Assembly: GCA_009760855.2 (NCBI GenBank)
Contig: WPIO01000009.1
Span: forward strand, 5,834,001 to 5,898,000
Source of the DNA: Cristatella mucedo
Lineage: Eukaryota > Bryozoa > Phylactolaemata > Cristatellidae
Length of the DNA stretch: 64,000 nt
Direction: 5' to 3'
Notes under the pieces: model-generated
What the model was told of the DNA's origin: nothing
Database searches by the model: none
Seen by the model: the letters and a program-made list of their open reading frames with translations, nothing else
Position numbers and translations under genes: made by a program
In this document: positions 10,401 to 20,291 of the stretch, one piece after another
How positions within the stretch are numbered: the first letter of the stretch is position 1
Layout: every line of letters begins with the position of its first letter

Positions 10401-12706
10401 GAACACTTCATTGTATGGACTTTCACGCACGGATTCTTTTACCATACTGTATGTTGGGGCACGAGGTAGACTATCATGTGCAGAACAAGGCAATCTATGA
10501 AAATCCCTACCAGAGGTTCTCGAGCTCTGATGATGCCACCATGATGCATGTACAGCTAAAACTAGAACCAGTCTAAATTATTTAGCCTGCATTTGTTGGC
10601 ACGTGCTTTTTCTTTGTTCGCTTATGCATGCTGACACTGCATGCTGCCACTAACCATATTTTACAAGTTGACATTGTGCTTGTCACCTCTAACCACGTTA
10701 TACTTGTTGCCGTGCATGTTACCACAAACCGATTGATCATGCTTCCTTTACAGCATATGTAAAGTGCCTAGAAAGAGATTTAAGTCCTCGGTGTATGCTA
10801 TGCACATGTGTTACTATTATTATTGTATGTCAAGTATTAGCCGAGTTCTGGAATTTACAAGGTACACAGCTACCCTGAAAATTGAGCTTTTTAAAAGTCA
10901 CAAGCATGCACCTCAACAAGCTTCACGCATGTACCTCGATCTACCAAGGTTCAACAAGCAATGTTACAAGGTGCATATGATTCAGAGATCGTTACATTAT
11001 TTATAGATATGTTGCTTCCGGTTTAGAACCTCCGACATCATTTCTAACATGTTAGTTTTCTGAAAGGTACCCTAAACAAATATTCGATTGTCAGACCAGT
11101 TATATCAACATTTACTTAACATTCCCCCTTGAATTTTTGGCTGTGGCATGGAAACTCTTACTAGCCCTAGGCTGTGGAATTCACTTTAGTCGACGTTGTT
11201 CTCTCTCCTGTTGCCTAGTCTGGCACTTACATGCCAGCCATCTTTGCTGCCACTCTCATTCTAGTTACTTCCCTCCCTGGCTCTCTTAATTCAACGGTGC
11301 CCTTACCTGCTCTCTGTTTCTTGAGGTAAATGCTTCTGTTCTACTACTGATTTTGCACGAAAAACTGCTTACAAAGCCTTGGGTTCACTACAGAGGTCGC
11401 TCCAGCATAAAAACCCGTGGTCCTTAACAAGGATTTCGTGTAGCTAAGAGCAAGCACCTGAAGCCTGCATCGACGACATTCGAACCTGGATGGCTAGTCA
11501 CTTACTGAAGCTTAACGACAATACGACTAACCTAACAGCTATGGGCCAGCCTGAGGTTGAAAGACTTCACTCTCAAGATTACTTATTGGTATCAATGCAG
11601 GTGATGCCTGCCTGTAATGCTGTCATCACCTGCATTGACATCACGTACCATCACGTCTCAGCAGCTTTCGATGCTTCTTTTCCAGCTCGACTTTCCCTGA
11701 CCAAGTTGTCTTCTGTGTTCCTGTGCGCTTGAAGTTGCTCATCATTTGGTAGTGCCTTTCGATACAGCACCTGTAAAGAGCCTACATTCAGTTCTCCGAG
11801 GGTGCTATACAAATGCATTATTATTATACCTTTGCGTGATTCAGTGCATTTCACTAACAGGTGGACCTGAGTGTCGTCTTGTATGCATTTGCATGTTTGT
11901 CTATGCATAATAGTTACATGTTATTGCTTGCTCGGCTAAGCATGATACCGTGCATGTCACTAAACCTTGGTTAATGCTTCTCATAACTTGCAATGAGCTG
12001 TACAGAGCTCGGATAGAGATTCAGTTCTCTTTGGGCGCGAATAAAAAAAGAACCCATTACTCATCTGCTTATTATTACAAATAACGAGACAGTTTCAATC
12101 AATATTTGATTACACCCTGAAACAATGGTTCTTTCGAGATCTGCCCCCCCCACAATTAGCATGCACTCCCCTCCCCCCAGCTCCTCCCAGCTGATCTGAT
12201 GGGTGGAGCATTCCTTGAGGCTGCTGGTGACCCTACCGCGTGTGTGCCTCGTTGACGTCAAACAACACGGTCGTTCTTGGTAAGTCGGCCGACTACTTTC
12301 TTAATGCGCGGCACGACGATCGCGTTTCACGACCACACAAGATTTCGCTGGGGGGAAGGGGAGCAGGAAGAGCTGACCCGTGGTGTCACGAGCAGCAGCT
12401 TTCTGCCGGCTAACGCAGCCGCGAGCGCACTTCTCTCGTCTTGCAGAGCTGGCACCCAAAGGGGTACGCGTGAATAGCGTCAACCCGGGCGTCACGGTCA
12501 CACAGCTTCACCGCCGAGCGGGGCAGGACGAGCAGACGTACGCCAAGTTCCTCGAGCGCTGCAAGGACACTCACGCGCTCGGCCGACCGGGCCAGCCGCA
12601 GGAGGTGGCTACGGCCATAGCGTTCCTTGCTTCGGACGGCGCCTCCTTCATCACCGGGGCGTGCCTTCCGGTGGACGGCGGCCGCCATGCCATGTGTCCC
12701 CGATAG
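3103..12706 (+). CDS. short-chain dehydrogenase/reductase (FabG-like), 4 of at least 5 coding exons
   Basis: NAD(P)-dependent oxidoreductase of the classical SDR family. Exons at 3103-3365, 7871-7956, 9991-10154 and 12447-12706 join in frame with matching phases (263, 86, 164 and 260 bp) and end at a TAG. The joined product has about 256 residues plus a short missing N-terminus, so it has typical SDR length. Visible motifs, numbered from the first split Gly, are: the dinucleotide loop GASSGIG at the start, NSAG at 90-93, catalytic Asn115 (MAIN), Ser142 (NVSS), Tyr155 and Lys159 (YNISK), RVNSVNPG after the active site, and the C-terminal [12 protein letters not shown]. The complete catalytic tetrad and correct Ser-Tyr spacing (13) argue for an active enzyme. 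The closest general type is the '3-oxoacyl-ACP reductase FabG-like' SDR of invertebrates; the substrate cannot be read from sequence. The first coding exon is not found. The gene faces MED27 tail to tail. Confidence 0.9.
3480..4321 (+). repeat. L2-A LINE, 5'-truncated, intact ORF2 C-terminus
   Basis: Lies in SDR intron 1. The last ~195 codons of ORF2 are uninterrupted up to 4079 (key segments [49 protein letters not shown]). They are followed by the 3' UTR, the conserved hairpin near 4248-4290 and an (ATT)n tail. The C-terminal block with GDRAFS..APK.WNSLP is typical of L2-clade elements. The open frame suggests a recent insertion. Confidence 0.85.
4490..5340 (+). repeat. SINE-1 split by an antisense L2-A insertion
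   Basis: Head at 4490-4536 (GCTGGTTTGGTCCAGCGGTT to CGACCA). B-box and L2-like tail at 5246-5340 (GTCTGGCTGAGGTCGTGGGC, CTCGAGCC, tail ending ACAAATGAATTATAG). The 709 bases between are an L2-A copy. Confidence 0.75.
4537..5245 (-). repeat. L2-A LINE nested in SINE-1
   Basis: Antisense, 5'-truncated. It begins with an (ATA)n tail complement, then the 3' hairpin, 3' UTR and ORF2 C-terminus ([33 protein letters not shown]). One small deletion shifts the frame. Confidence 0.8.
6112..6292 (+). repeat. SINE-2 copy nested in L2-B
   Basis: Contains GGCACACTAGGTAAGGCGGT (A-box region), GAGGTCGTGGGTTCGATTTC (B-box region), the inverted repeat ATCACCACTGC-AA-GCGGTGGTGAT, and the CGCTATACAAAAAGAGGCTG and AATCAGCT end. 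L2-B sequence continues on both sides. Confidence 0.7.
6560..6752 (+). repeat. L2-A 3' end fragment
   Basis: Only the 3' UTR (GCATGCTGACCCTGTG and TGTCATCCCTAACCATGTTA), the terminal hairpin and a short ATT tail remain. Confidence 0.7.
7363..7460. repeat. (GACA)n and (GA)n microsatellite
   Basis: A GACA run of about 8 units followed by about 30 GA units, in SDR intron 1. Purine-only on the plus strand. Confidence 0.95.
7871..7956 (+). CDS. SDR exon B
   Basis: Acceptor TTGTGCTTAG, donor TCAG/GTGAGT. Encodes [14 protein letters not shown] through AINV plus two bases of an Arg codon. Completes the NNAG-type motif (here NSAG) and carries the catalytic Asn. Confidence 0.9.
8330..8415 (+). repeat. 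L2-A 3' terminal fragment
   Basis: Hairpin TGTAAAGCGCCTAGAAAGAG to GAGGGCGCTTTATC and an ATT tail. It abuts an antisense L2 at 8416, tail to tail. Confidence 0.75.
8416..9420 (-). repeat. degenerate L2-type LINE
   Basis: Antisense, in SDR intron 2. Begins with a 3' end (TTTGTATAAAGCCCCTGGAG) and 3' UTR, then decayed ORF2. Near 9096-9404 it reads [10 protein letters not shown] and [19 protein letters not shown], counterparts of the ORF2 segment between reverse transcriptase and C-terminus. No intact frame. Confidence 0.55.
9421..9990. other. SDR intron 2, right part; nothing recognised
   Basis: Single-copy AT-moderate sequence between a degenerate L2 and SDR exon C. No exon, RNA gene or repeat recognised. 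Confidence 0.5.
9991..10154 (+). CDS. SDR exon C (active site)
   Basis: Acceptor GTACTTATAG, donor CTTG/GTGAGC. Encodes [13 protein letters not shown] through RCTAL and contributes one base of the next Glu codon. Carries catalytic Ser, Tyr and Lys (NVSSVNG, YNISK). Confidence 0.9.
10610..10827 (+). repeat. L2-A 3' UTR and tail fragment
   Basis: GCATGCTGACACTGCATGCT and GCCACTAACCATATTTTACA, then GTAAAGTGCCTAGAAAGAG and a short ATT tail, in SDR intron 3. Confidence 0.65.
11455..12060 (+). repeat. L2 fragments in SDR intron 3
   Basis: 11455-11590 matches the ORF2 region after the reverse transcriptase box ([20 protein letters not shown]). 11765-11828 and 11925-12055 are two separate L2-A 3' ends (CAGTTCTCCGAGGGTGCTAT with an ATT tail; AGAGATTCAGTTCTCTTTGG). 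All are decayed. Confidence 0.5.
12447..12706 (+). CDS. SDR terminal exon D
   Basis: Acceptor CTCGTCTTGCAG. The first two bases AG complete the Glu codon, then [14 protein letters not shown] through the C-terminal [12 protein letters not shown] and stop TAG. Very GC-rich third positions. Confidence 0.92.
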
Positions 12707-12755
12707 CCGAGCGTGCCGAAGAAAATTGCTCAAACGCAGCACCCCTTTTTTTCTT

Positions 12756-12791
12756 CTTGCTGCCGCCTGCCTGGAGGCAGGCGGCAGCAAG
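12756..12791. other. perfect inverted repeat between convergent genes
   Basis: Left arm CTTGCTGCCGCCTGCC (12756-12771), loop TGGA, right arm GGCAGGCGGCAGCAAG (12776-12791). It sits 50 bp past the SDR stop and 100 bp past the MED27 stop, so it would fold in the 3' UTR of either transcript. A T-rich run (CCCCTTTTTTTC) precedes it on the plus strand. Confidence 0.85.
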
Positions 12792-12890
12792 CGAGCAGCA
12801 GCAGCGAGTGTGCCGAGAGAAAGCTGGCTGAGAGCGCAGCCTGATGGCGGCGAATCGCCTGCAGCGGCGGCCCGATCAGCGGCGGCCCGA

Positions 12891-13814
12891 TCAGCAGCGG
12901 TCCTTGCACTCCACGTGGAAGGGCCGCGCCTGCCGCATGACCAGCTCGCGCCCGGCGGGCGGCAGGTTGTTGCACAGTATCTTGCCACAGTAGTGGCACT
13001 CGGCCTGGAACAGGCTGCCGTACGAGTGGAACCACGCGACGAACGACTGCAGCGCGTACTCGGGCTGGTAGGGCGCACTGAACTCGAGCAGAGCAGCGCG
13101 CGAATAGCGGGTCACGTGCCGGAAGACCAGGTGCCTCGACTCCTGCCACAGGCCGATCTGTGGCTGCTGGTGGCCGTCGGTCGGCGGCGGCGGCATCTCA
13201 TCGTAGCCCCTCACCACGACGTTCTCGGCCACGAGGCCGCGCAGAGCGAGCACGGCCTTGAGAACGCGGCCCAGGCGCACGTGCAGCAGCGCCGTGGACG
13301 CACCGATCGGCCGCGTGACGATCATTGGCATGTCGGGGAAGCGGGCGGACAGCTGCGAGATCACTTGGTCGACGATGGGGCTGTCAACGCTGTGCGTGGC
13401 CGCGAACATCTTGCGCGTGCGCTTGGATATGGCGCCCGTGGCGGGACCGGTGCGCTTCAGCTGGTTGTCGCGCAGCAGCGTGCCGACGCACAGCGAGTAG
13501 TCCTGCACCCGGCGCATCCACTGGTACGACTGCAGCAGGCGATGGTACGTGTCGTAGAGCTCCGGGCCCGGCTCGAAGCACGGGTAGTTGATGTTGGCGA
13601 TCGTCGGCATCTGCGGCGGCAGGCTCGCCACGGCCTTCTCGAGAGTCGTGTAGCCCGAGTCCATGTCGACGAGCCGCTGCCGCACGTGTCCCAGATAGTC
13701 GGCATTGTCCTGGTCGTCGAGCGGGCCCTGCACGAAGCACTGCAGCAGCGCGTCGACCGAGCCTCGCAGCTCAAGCAGACTCTTGAGCGCCGCTGACACG
13801 GCGTCGGCCTCCAT
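12891..13814 (-). CDS. MED27: Mediator complex subunit 27, intronless
   Basis: A nuclear subunit of the Mediator coactivator that links transcription factors to RNA polymerase II. A single 307-residue open frame starts at an ATG and ends TGA. The length matches MED27 (human 311). N-terminal helices cover residues 1-110 with the family segment YHRLLQSYQWMRRVQDYS at 90-107 (human YSQLLQAYKWSNKLQYHA). The C-terminal region holds SARFPDMPMIVTRPIGAS (human MFPEMSIHLSRPNGTS) and LGRVLKAVLALRGLV. The terminal zinc-binding signature is Cys273-x2-Cys276 with His300-x2-Cys303, inside WFHSYGSLFQAECHYCGK and NLPP. There are no introns, no stops and a full family signature, so it is either a native intronless gene or a functional retrocopy. 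It is convergent with the SDR gene. The plus-strand open frame across the same bases is its antisense shadow. Confidence 0.93.
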   Translation of the reverse strand: MEADAVSAALKSLLELRGSVDALLQCFVQGPLDDQDNADYLGHVRQRLVDMDSGYTTLEKAVASLPPQMPTIANINYPCFEPGPELYDTYHRLLQSYQWMRRVQDYSLCVGTLLRDNQLKRTGPATGAISKRTRKMFAATHSVDSPIVDQVISQLSARFPDMPMIVTRPIGASTALLHVRLGRVLKAVLALRGLVAENVVVRGYDEMPPPPTDGHQQPQIGLWQESRHLVFRHVTRYSRAALLEFSAPYQPEYALQSFVAWFHSYGSLFQAECHYCGKILCNNLPPAGRELVMRQARPFHVECKDRC

Positions 13815-14104
13815 CTCGCTCGCTCGCTCTTCCTTGGTGGCTGCAGGCCCGAACTGGGATGTTGTCTGTGCGCTGGCAGCAGCGGGGACGGCCCGAGCCG
13901 AAGGGTGTGAGCGTCACTCGGACTCGGCTTCCTAAACGAAACGGCGCGAGCGCATGAGCTGATGTCTCTCTCTCTCTCTCGAAAAGAAAGGCACACCCGG
14001 GAATGCAGGCGCATTGGCAATCGATGCTTACTCGCAGACGTATGCACACTAGGATGGAGTATTTATACTTAAAAAAAACGTAAATCATTCGCACGCAAGA
14101 ATTC
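13815..14104 (-). promoter_or_regulatory. MED27 upstream region
   Basis: The 290 bp upstream of the MED27 start, between the gene and the first SINE-1 copy. It contains a short CT/GA run (13963-13980). No clear TATA box or initiator. Called as promoter-proximal by position only. Confidence 0.3.
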
Positions 14105-14215
14105 TAATCTATCTCCGGCGCTTTACATTCGCGTCGGGGCTCGAGCCCACGACACCTCGGTCCTAACTCGGCATTGAGCACCTCACCCCCGTGGGCCAGA
14201 CCAGGGTGGCCTAGA
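14105..14215 (-). repeat. SINE-1 fragment
   Basis: Antisense: CGGCGCTTTACATTCG (tail), GGGGCTCGAGCCCACGAC (B-box region), GGGCCAGACCAGG (A-box region). Confidence 0.65.
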
Positions 14216-14247
14216 AGAAGGAAGCGCTTACTAAATTTGTTGTTTAT

Positions 14248-14392
14248 ATAAAACTAATTTGTATAGCGCTCCAAGAGGAATTAATCTATATTCAGGCACT
14301 TCACATATGCCACGGGGCTCGAGCCCACAACCTCGGCGGACCTTGGTCAAGGCGAGCACTTAAGCATCGGGCCAAGCCAGCTCAGCTAAACA
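14248..14392 (-). repeat. SINE-1 copy
   Basis: Antisense and nearly full length: TTGTATAGCGCTCCAAGAGG tail, GGGGCTCGAGCCCACAACC, ACCTTGGTCAAGGCGAGCAC, GGGCCAAGCCAGCTC. Confidence 0.75.
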
Positions 14393-14904
14393 TCCTTCAG
14401 CAGCAACGGTTGCTGGCTCCTGCACTTCGACTAAGCCGAGGGTATGACACGTGCCCTCGAAAATTGGCTTCACTGAGTCGGCCTGACAGGCTGTTTAGCT
14501 TCAGCACGCAGGCTCTCTCGTTCTCGTTCAGAACCAGACCAAGCAGCTAGCCAGCAGATCGGCTGGGCGCCCCCATACTACTCTCACTTGCTCGTAGGAC
14601 TGCTTGTGTGTCGAAAAGCAGCCGTGGCACTGCTGCGATCTCTGCACGGGTCACTGGTACAGTTGCGGTGAAGAGAGTCGTCGCATGTAAGCTGTGACAT
14701 CCTTTCGTGTATGGCTGCAAGACACTGCCTATTCAAACAGCCAAGAGCACGACGCACCACAACAACGGCACCGGGCCACGTGCTAATAATGGCCACCAGA
14801 GTTTTACTACGATGGAAGCTAACTGAAGGGTGGATGCAGACAGAATGAGTGTAAGCCTGCCAGCCAGCACAACGTACTTCTGCGAAAGAATGTGAGAATA
14901 ATAA

Positions 14905-15190
14905 CACACGTGCATAGCGCCCCAAACAGTGTAATCTCATTCCAGGCACTTTACATATGCTGTAAACGAAGCATGGTCATGTGATTAGTGATAGCATGCA
15001 CAATGTCAGCAAGCATTACAAGGTTAGAGGTGATATGCACAGGGTCAGCATGCAAATATGATTAGTGGCAGCATGCAGAGTGTCAGCACGAATAAGCACA
15101 CGAAGGACGAATCACGTGGACCCACGAAATGCTGTGATAAATAGATGTTTCAGCTTCTCTTTAAAAATCACCAAGTCAGTGGATGCACGG
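14905..15190 (-). repeat. L2-A LINE 3' fragment
   Basis: Antisense 3' end (GTGCATAGCGCCCCAAACAG, CAGGCACTTTACATATGC), then 3' UTR with the recurrent TGCACAGGGTCAGCATGC, then the last ORF2 codons (ACGAATCACGTGGACCCACG). Confidence 0.7.
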
Positions 15191-18100
15191 CTAAGACATA
15201 GCTGACGGCGAGTGAGTTAATTAGCGAGGACTGTAAAAGTGTTGGTACAATTAGCAAAATGTGTAACTACACCTCAATACCTTGCAAGGCAACAAAATAA
15301 AATTACCATGCTGACGTGTATGAGTACGAGCAGCGTATCAACTAGTATGGATTACAGATATCTACCGGTACCATTGTAATTACATATTACAGGAGCTTAC
15401 GTTGAAAAAGGTATAGGGTGAGCCTCAAACTAGGGCGTGTGATATCACTAAGTGGTGCAGCCACATCTTAGGTCGGGCTGCGACTAGAAGCAGCAGCGGC
15501 GCTTCCACGATGGTCACCTTCATCGTGGTCAGCGCTTTTTAAAGGTTCCGGAAGTTGAGAGTGCCGATCCAGAACCTTCAAGGCATCGCGCCCTCTGAGC
15601 ACTCATCGTGTCGGTGATACAAACTGTCACTCGTTTCACTGACTTAAAATGTGGCAACCTGTCTCCACTCGGGCCGGAGAAGGCGAAATTCACAGCTTTT
15701 GCCCAAAACTAGGCACGACTGTTGCACAAATTACTACGATGGCCACGTGCACTTTCCATGGGCGAGTAGACTGCATCAGATAAGCAGACAACATCCTAGC
15801 AGCAACACGAGTACCCGGTCAGACTTATCAGCTGATCCTTTGAACCTAAGGTGCGTTACAGCGGGATGATTAAATCAGTAATTTTACATATTAATCGCAC
15901 CAAAAACCTATATCCTTATCAGCTCAGACATTTATGCTGATTTCTTGTGACATTTGGAGAACTCCGACAGCACCCATCAGATGCTGAAATGTGGGCGTCG
16001 ACGTTCGGTTTTTCGAAGTGCCCGTCAATTACTAGAATACGTTCACCGAGTTATGCTGCGAAAAAATTAATACTGTTTTAATGCTCCCTGTCATCATCGC
16101 AATTTATTGGGCAGGTAACAACAGTGGGAACCGAAGCCGGTGAAAACTTCCGGCATGCTTGGACAAATAAACGTTAGGGCAACTGTGCGCTAGCCATCAG
16201 TCGCTACGCGATAGGCGTCTAAGCTAACCATTACGCACCTATAAGTGTCATTAAAAATAAAAGGACGCTCTAAATCGGCCGCATATTCTTTAACCTTTGC
16301 AGTTCAGTAATTGTACTTGTAAAGCTTTTGACAGCACGAGTACATACTCCTGGTCATCTCTAAACCGCCTTACCAGTCACTATACGCAGCCCGCAATTGC
16401 CGCCACTACGATACAAAAAAGTATAACGAGACAAATATAAAATTATCACGTGATCAACTACGTCAATAGCAACAGTCTAAAATGCATCAAAGGATGCAGG
16501 TGTCGCGCACCATACCGGCTTAAAGTAACTGGGCTCCAGCGGATGAAGGCGATAATTGGACTCGTTGTGGACACGAGCATCCGGCGCTTAGTAAGGCGAA
16601 TTTGCGCAGAAGAAAAACTCTTGAACAATTTAAGTATTAATATCAGTAAATAATTCAATATTAATTATACTTCCGCGGCTGTTCATTGCTATTTTCATTA
16701 CTACCTTGGCAGTGCCAGCTAGCTACCACACAGCGACGTGAGCTAACTGTCGTTACCTTTGTGTGTTGCCCTGACTGGCCTACCTCGTGTGGTGGATGGT
16801 TCATCAAGCACTCATGCATTACCCGAACGGGCCAACCATGATGCAGTACGCCCGATGGCCTACTACTGCTGTTAATCAGCAGTGGGCCCCGCCCCGACGC
16901 ACCCAAATACCTTAAACTTGGTGTATCGGGCCGACCGTATTATGACTCACATACACGCACAGGCTCTGCGGAGCTACTGCTTGGCGCTGCTCTGTTCCGC
17001 TCACTACAACTTACTATCTGCGAAAATGTATTTATTAGTGCTATTTTATCCTATGAACATAACAACTACAATCTATTTTGAAACCGGCTGAAACTTGTAT
17101 CGCTTTCGGAAGCTATCCAAAGCAATGTTTTTATGGCAAACGATGGCGCGACGGCTCAAGGAAGAGGCCAATTTTGTCAGTACCGTCACAAAAAGTTTGC
17201 ATTTCTTGGTTTTCAAGATGTAACCTCAAAAATGTCAGTGTTTTCTGGACTGATGGCCAACAAAATTTTGCCGGCCAATTAAATTCTCAAGAATTAACAT
17301 TATTCATAACAAACCGTGCAGGCTGCCACCTTGGTTTGATTGCAGGATGCAAAAAAGTTTGGAAACGATCCTGTTTTTAAGTTCTGGAGCAATTTAAGGC
17401 AGGCAAAAAAGTGTCAATTTCCAAAGGATGTTATTTTGTAGCACCGTCTGAGCACTGCGAAGTAAAAAATATACTCCATCTGTAGCTTCGTAAGAGAACT
17501 TAATCTCTATCTAGCGGTGAGCTAGAGTCCACTTCCATGGTCGTTAAAAGGTGAGCACATAACCCTGGAAAAATCAGGGCGGTGAGATTTACTGAGTGCT
17601 CAGCATCCATAACACTAAGAATGTTCAATCGTGGCAGGCATTCTCATGCTATTATCAAGGGTTTGGAGCAGGTTATTGTGAGCATGCACAAGCACAGGCC
17701 TGACATAAGCCGAAAAGATGCAGGAAATCGACGACTCTAAAGAAAGGAAAACCACTCAGAAGCATAGTTTTATGTAAACAACGAATCGAAAGAACTCGTG
17801 ACTATTTCACGTGTCTCAAATATCGTAGTGCGTCAAACGAGTGTGCTAAATTGAACTGACTTCGGATTGAATTAAATTTAATCAACTCAATATCTTCTTG
17901 GAGATTTTTAATACGCCATGGTTTTCGCATATCATCTGTTTTCTTCTGCTTCTGTGGCAGCTCTTTGCAGCTCCTCTGCAGCTCTTTTTTTTCCATCAGA
18001 AATTGGCTGGGTTTTCGCTCCATCTGCTCTATCGATTTCTTTCATAGTCTTAACCGTGCGGACCGTGTCTACGCACGCTCATAACCGGAGTTTCAAATCT

Positions 18101-18409
18101 TGACCAATCCTGGAGAAGTGCCCAACGGATGCAGTTGTGATGCATGTTTTCGCGAAGGAAATACTTGGTTCATCAAAAGCTCATACGTCGCTATGTTATG
18201 ATAGTGCAACCAAAAGCTGTGAATCGCAAACCGAAAATGTTTCCAAACAAACTTGAAAATACTTAAAAAAATCATTTTGAATGTTTGTTCACCTAGTAGG
18301 CTTGCCTCGGTGGCTACATGCACAATTTGCAACACTTCCTGCTTGCTCAAATTAATCTTACCTTATGGTAGCACTTTCACCTTGCTTTCATAAAGCCCTG
18401 CAAAGACTT
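15191..18409. other. single-copy stretch without a gene call
   Basis: AT-moderate sequence with no recognised exon. A SINE-1 tail remnant lies near 17480-17560 (antisense). Two lysine/glutamate-rich minus-strand frames at 17802-18070 overlap each other in different registers (one reads EELQRAATEAEENR, the other KNLQEDIELIKFNSIRSQF). They look like a decayed coiled-coil coding sequence broken by a frameshift, family not recognised. Confidence 0.4.
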
Positions 18410-18905
18410 TAATTGTATCTTCGTCTGTAACTCCACAAAGCCACACACACTATGTGGGTGCTATGCAGGAGTTTTCTATAGTGCACTGAAACTTAAACGG
18501 CATTCGAAGCTCATACCATCAGAATTCATCTCAGTCAACTAAGAAAAAGTAAGATGCATAGCTGAGTCATGAGGGACAGTCGCGTAGCATGGACGAAGCA
18601 GCTCACATTGGCTGGAAAGGATGTGCCGCTGTCAGCAGCAGAGTATAAATGTCTCTGTGTAAGAATAGCAAGCATGAGTTCCACAGTCTAGGACCAGAAG
18701 TGCAAAACCTTGTTGCCAACGGTCATTACTCGTAGGAATGGAAAGGCTAATTTATCGTCCATAAAGACCATGCCAAGGTCTGACCTAGCTATTCTGATAC
18801 CTAGCCAGTGTTGCTGCTGCACACTTACCATCCAAGCAAGCACAGGACAAGAGCCAGGTTTTTCACTTTTCAACCTGACCCGCGGGCAGCTGTATGCTTA
18901 AGTAG
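18410..18905 (-). repeat. L2-B LINE 3' fragment
   Basis: Antisense: TCTGTAACTCCACAAAGCCA (3' UTR), then ORF2 C-terminal text around GTCTAGGACC (SAGPRLWNS antisense). Decayed. Confidence 0.6.
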
Positions 18906-18949
18906 TAGTAAGTAGTAAGCAGAAGCTGTACGGATGTATCAACCACCTC

Positions 18950-19400
18950 ATATGCCCATGACTTCTTTGGACAAGAATTCGGCCATCTTCTTCGGATTAG
19001 AGACTATTGGAGGCTGTTAATTGCTAGGTATGGCCCGGGCTGTGGCAACTCAGCTAGATAAATCGTGCTCGACGACGACGATCTTGCCTCTGCCGCCGAT
19101 TCTAGCAAATCCCTTGGAGTCGCTCTTTATTGCTTCCTCATTTTAGGTCCTAGACTGTGCAACTCACTTCTACAATTCTTGCGCAACGACAACTACTCTC
19201 CTGCTGCCGACTTTTGCAATCATTTCCAGCCGTTCTGAGCTGCTACTTCCCTACGACTCACTGTCTCAACTGCTCTCATGACTCAGCTATGCTTCTCACT
19301 TTCTCTTTATCGAGTGTGACGACGTCTGTAGGCTACCGAATACGTGCCGAAAATCGCCCTGGCTGTGAGTGCTCTCTACACAACTCTCCGGCGTAACACT
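18950..19400 (+). repeat. L2-B LINE 3' fragment
   Basis: Sense strand: GTCCTAGACTGTGCAACTCA (GPRLCNS), ACAATTCTTGCGCAACGACA and GGCTACCGAATACGTGCCG. Head-to-head with the copy at 18410-18905. Confidence 0.65.
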
Positions 19401-20171
19401 CACTCCACGTTAACGTCGCTTGTTTGCAATACATACAACACCGCACTGCGGAATCAAAAGTAAACGCTGCTAAAGTACCCCCCCAGCCAGCTGAAGGTGG
19501 CTGCGGTAGAAGAGCCCGAACGTGCAGTTTAAAAAAAAAAAATTTAGCGTGAGGATGCCTTGGCAGCATGACATTAATTTCTCACATCGTGCGATGGACG
19601 CCTGTCTCCGATTCGCAACTCGCCACGATCCTCAGAGGAACGTCGAAATCCATGCATCTACGCGCCTGGAGCGCAAGAGTCACGTGGTCCTGTAGGACCA
19701 CGAGCCGTCAGTGCCGCAGTGCGAAGTCACCCGCCAGTCGCCAGGTAGCAGAAACAGTGGCCTTCCCCGTGTGGCAGGTGCCTGTCGGTGCGGCAGTGGG
19801 CGCTAGTCGTGGCACGAAGCGGCATACTTCCGTGAGCAGCTGATATCTTCCAATGATAGCGACGATAGCGACAGTGCCCATTTCGACAAGTCCCAAAAGG
19901 CGGGGCGCACACACCCGCCATCGCTCCTTGCAGCAGCCATACTGCCTGCTCTGAGCACATACGCACGAATGGATAGCTCAGTTTTCTCTTGCTTATGCCA
20001 CCAATTGGCTGGTAGGCAGCAGATCTCGGAGCTTTTTCAAATGCTGAGCAGCAAATCAGCACGATGTCGATATAACGGCACACGCGCATCGAGAGCCGGC
20101 ACAGCCGTGCTGGCAGAGCCAAGCTTTCTTCGCTGAGGCGAAACTACTGCAGTCCTGACCGGTTTGACAAG
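19401..20171. other. PEX2 3' flank
   Basis: GC-rich single-copy sequence after the PEX2 stop, presumably 3' UTR. Contains a 9-bp-arm inverted repeat at 19683-19702 (CGTGGTCCT, GT, AGGACCACG). No AATAAA on the minus strand seen close to the stop. Confidence 0.4.
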
Positions 20172-20291
20172 TCAATTGATGCGCACGCCACGCATGCCCA
20201 GTGTTCGGGCCTCGCGGCCGACGGCGACCAGAGCCATCTGCTGGCTGCTGGTCAGGGTGCTGCTGCAGACTGCACATTGTACTCTCCCCTC
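20172..20291 (-). CDS. PEX2: PEX2 exon 8 (last RING ligands, stop)
   Basis: Acceptor AGTTCAAGCAG. Encodes [18 protein letters not shown], whose CAVC supplies the last two zinc ligands (human FTCPKCGTEVHSLQ; the usual Pro after Cys is Ala here). Continues to RGVRIN and stop TGA. Confidence 0.88.
   Translation of the reverse strand, partial: EGRVQCAVCSSTLTSSQQMALVAVGREARTLGMRGVRIN

Noticed and set aside
12627-13796. 389-codon plus-strand open frame
   Set aside because: It is antisense to MED27, starts inside the SDR terminal exon in another frame, and has no family signature; GC-rich codons create it.
16458-16658. Overlapping 66-codon frames on both strands
   Set aside because: Short, mutually antisense, no recognisable content.
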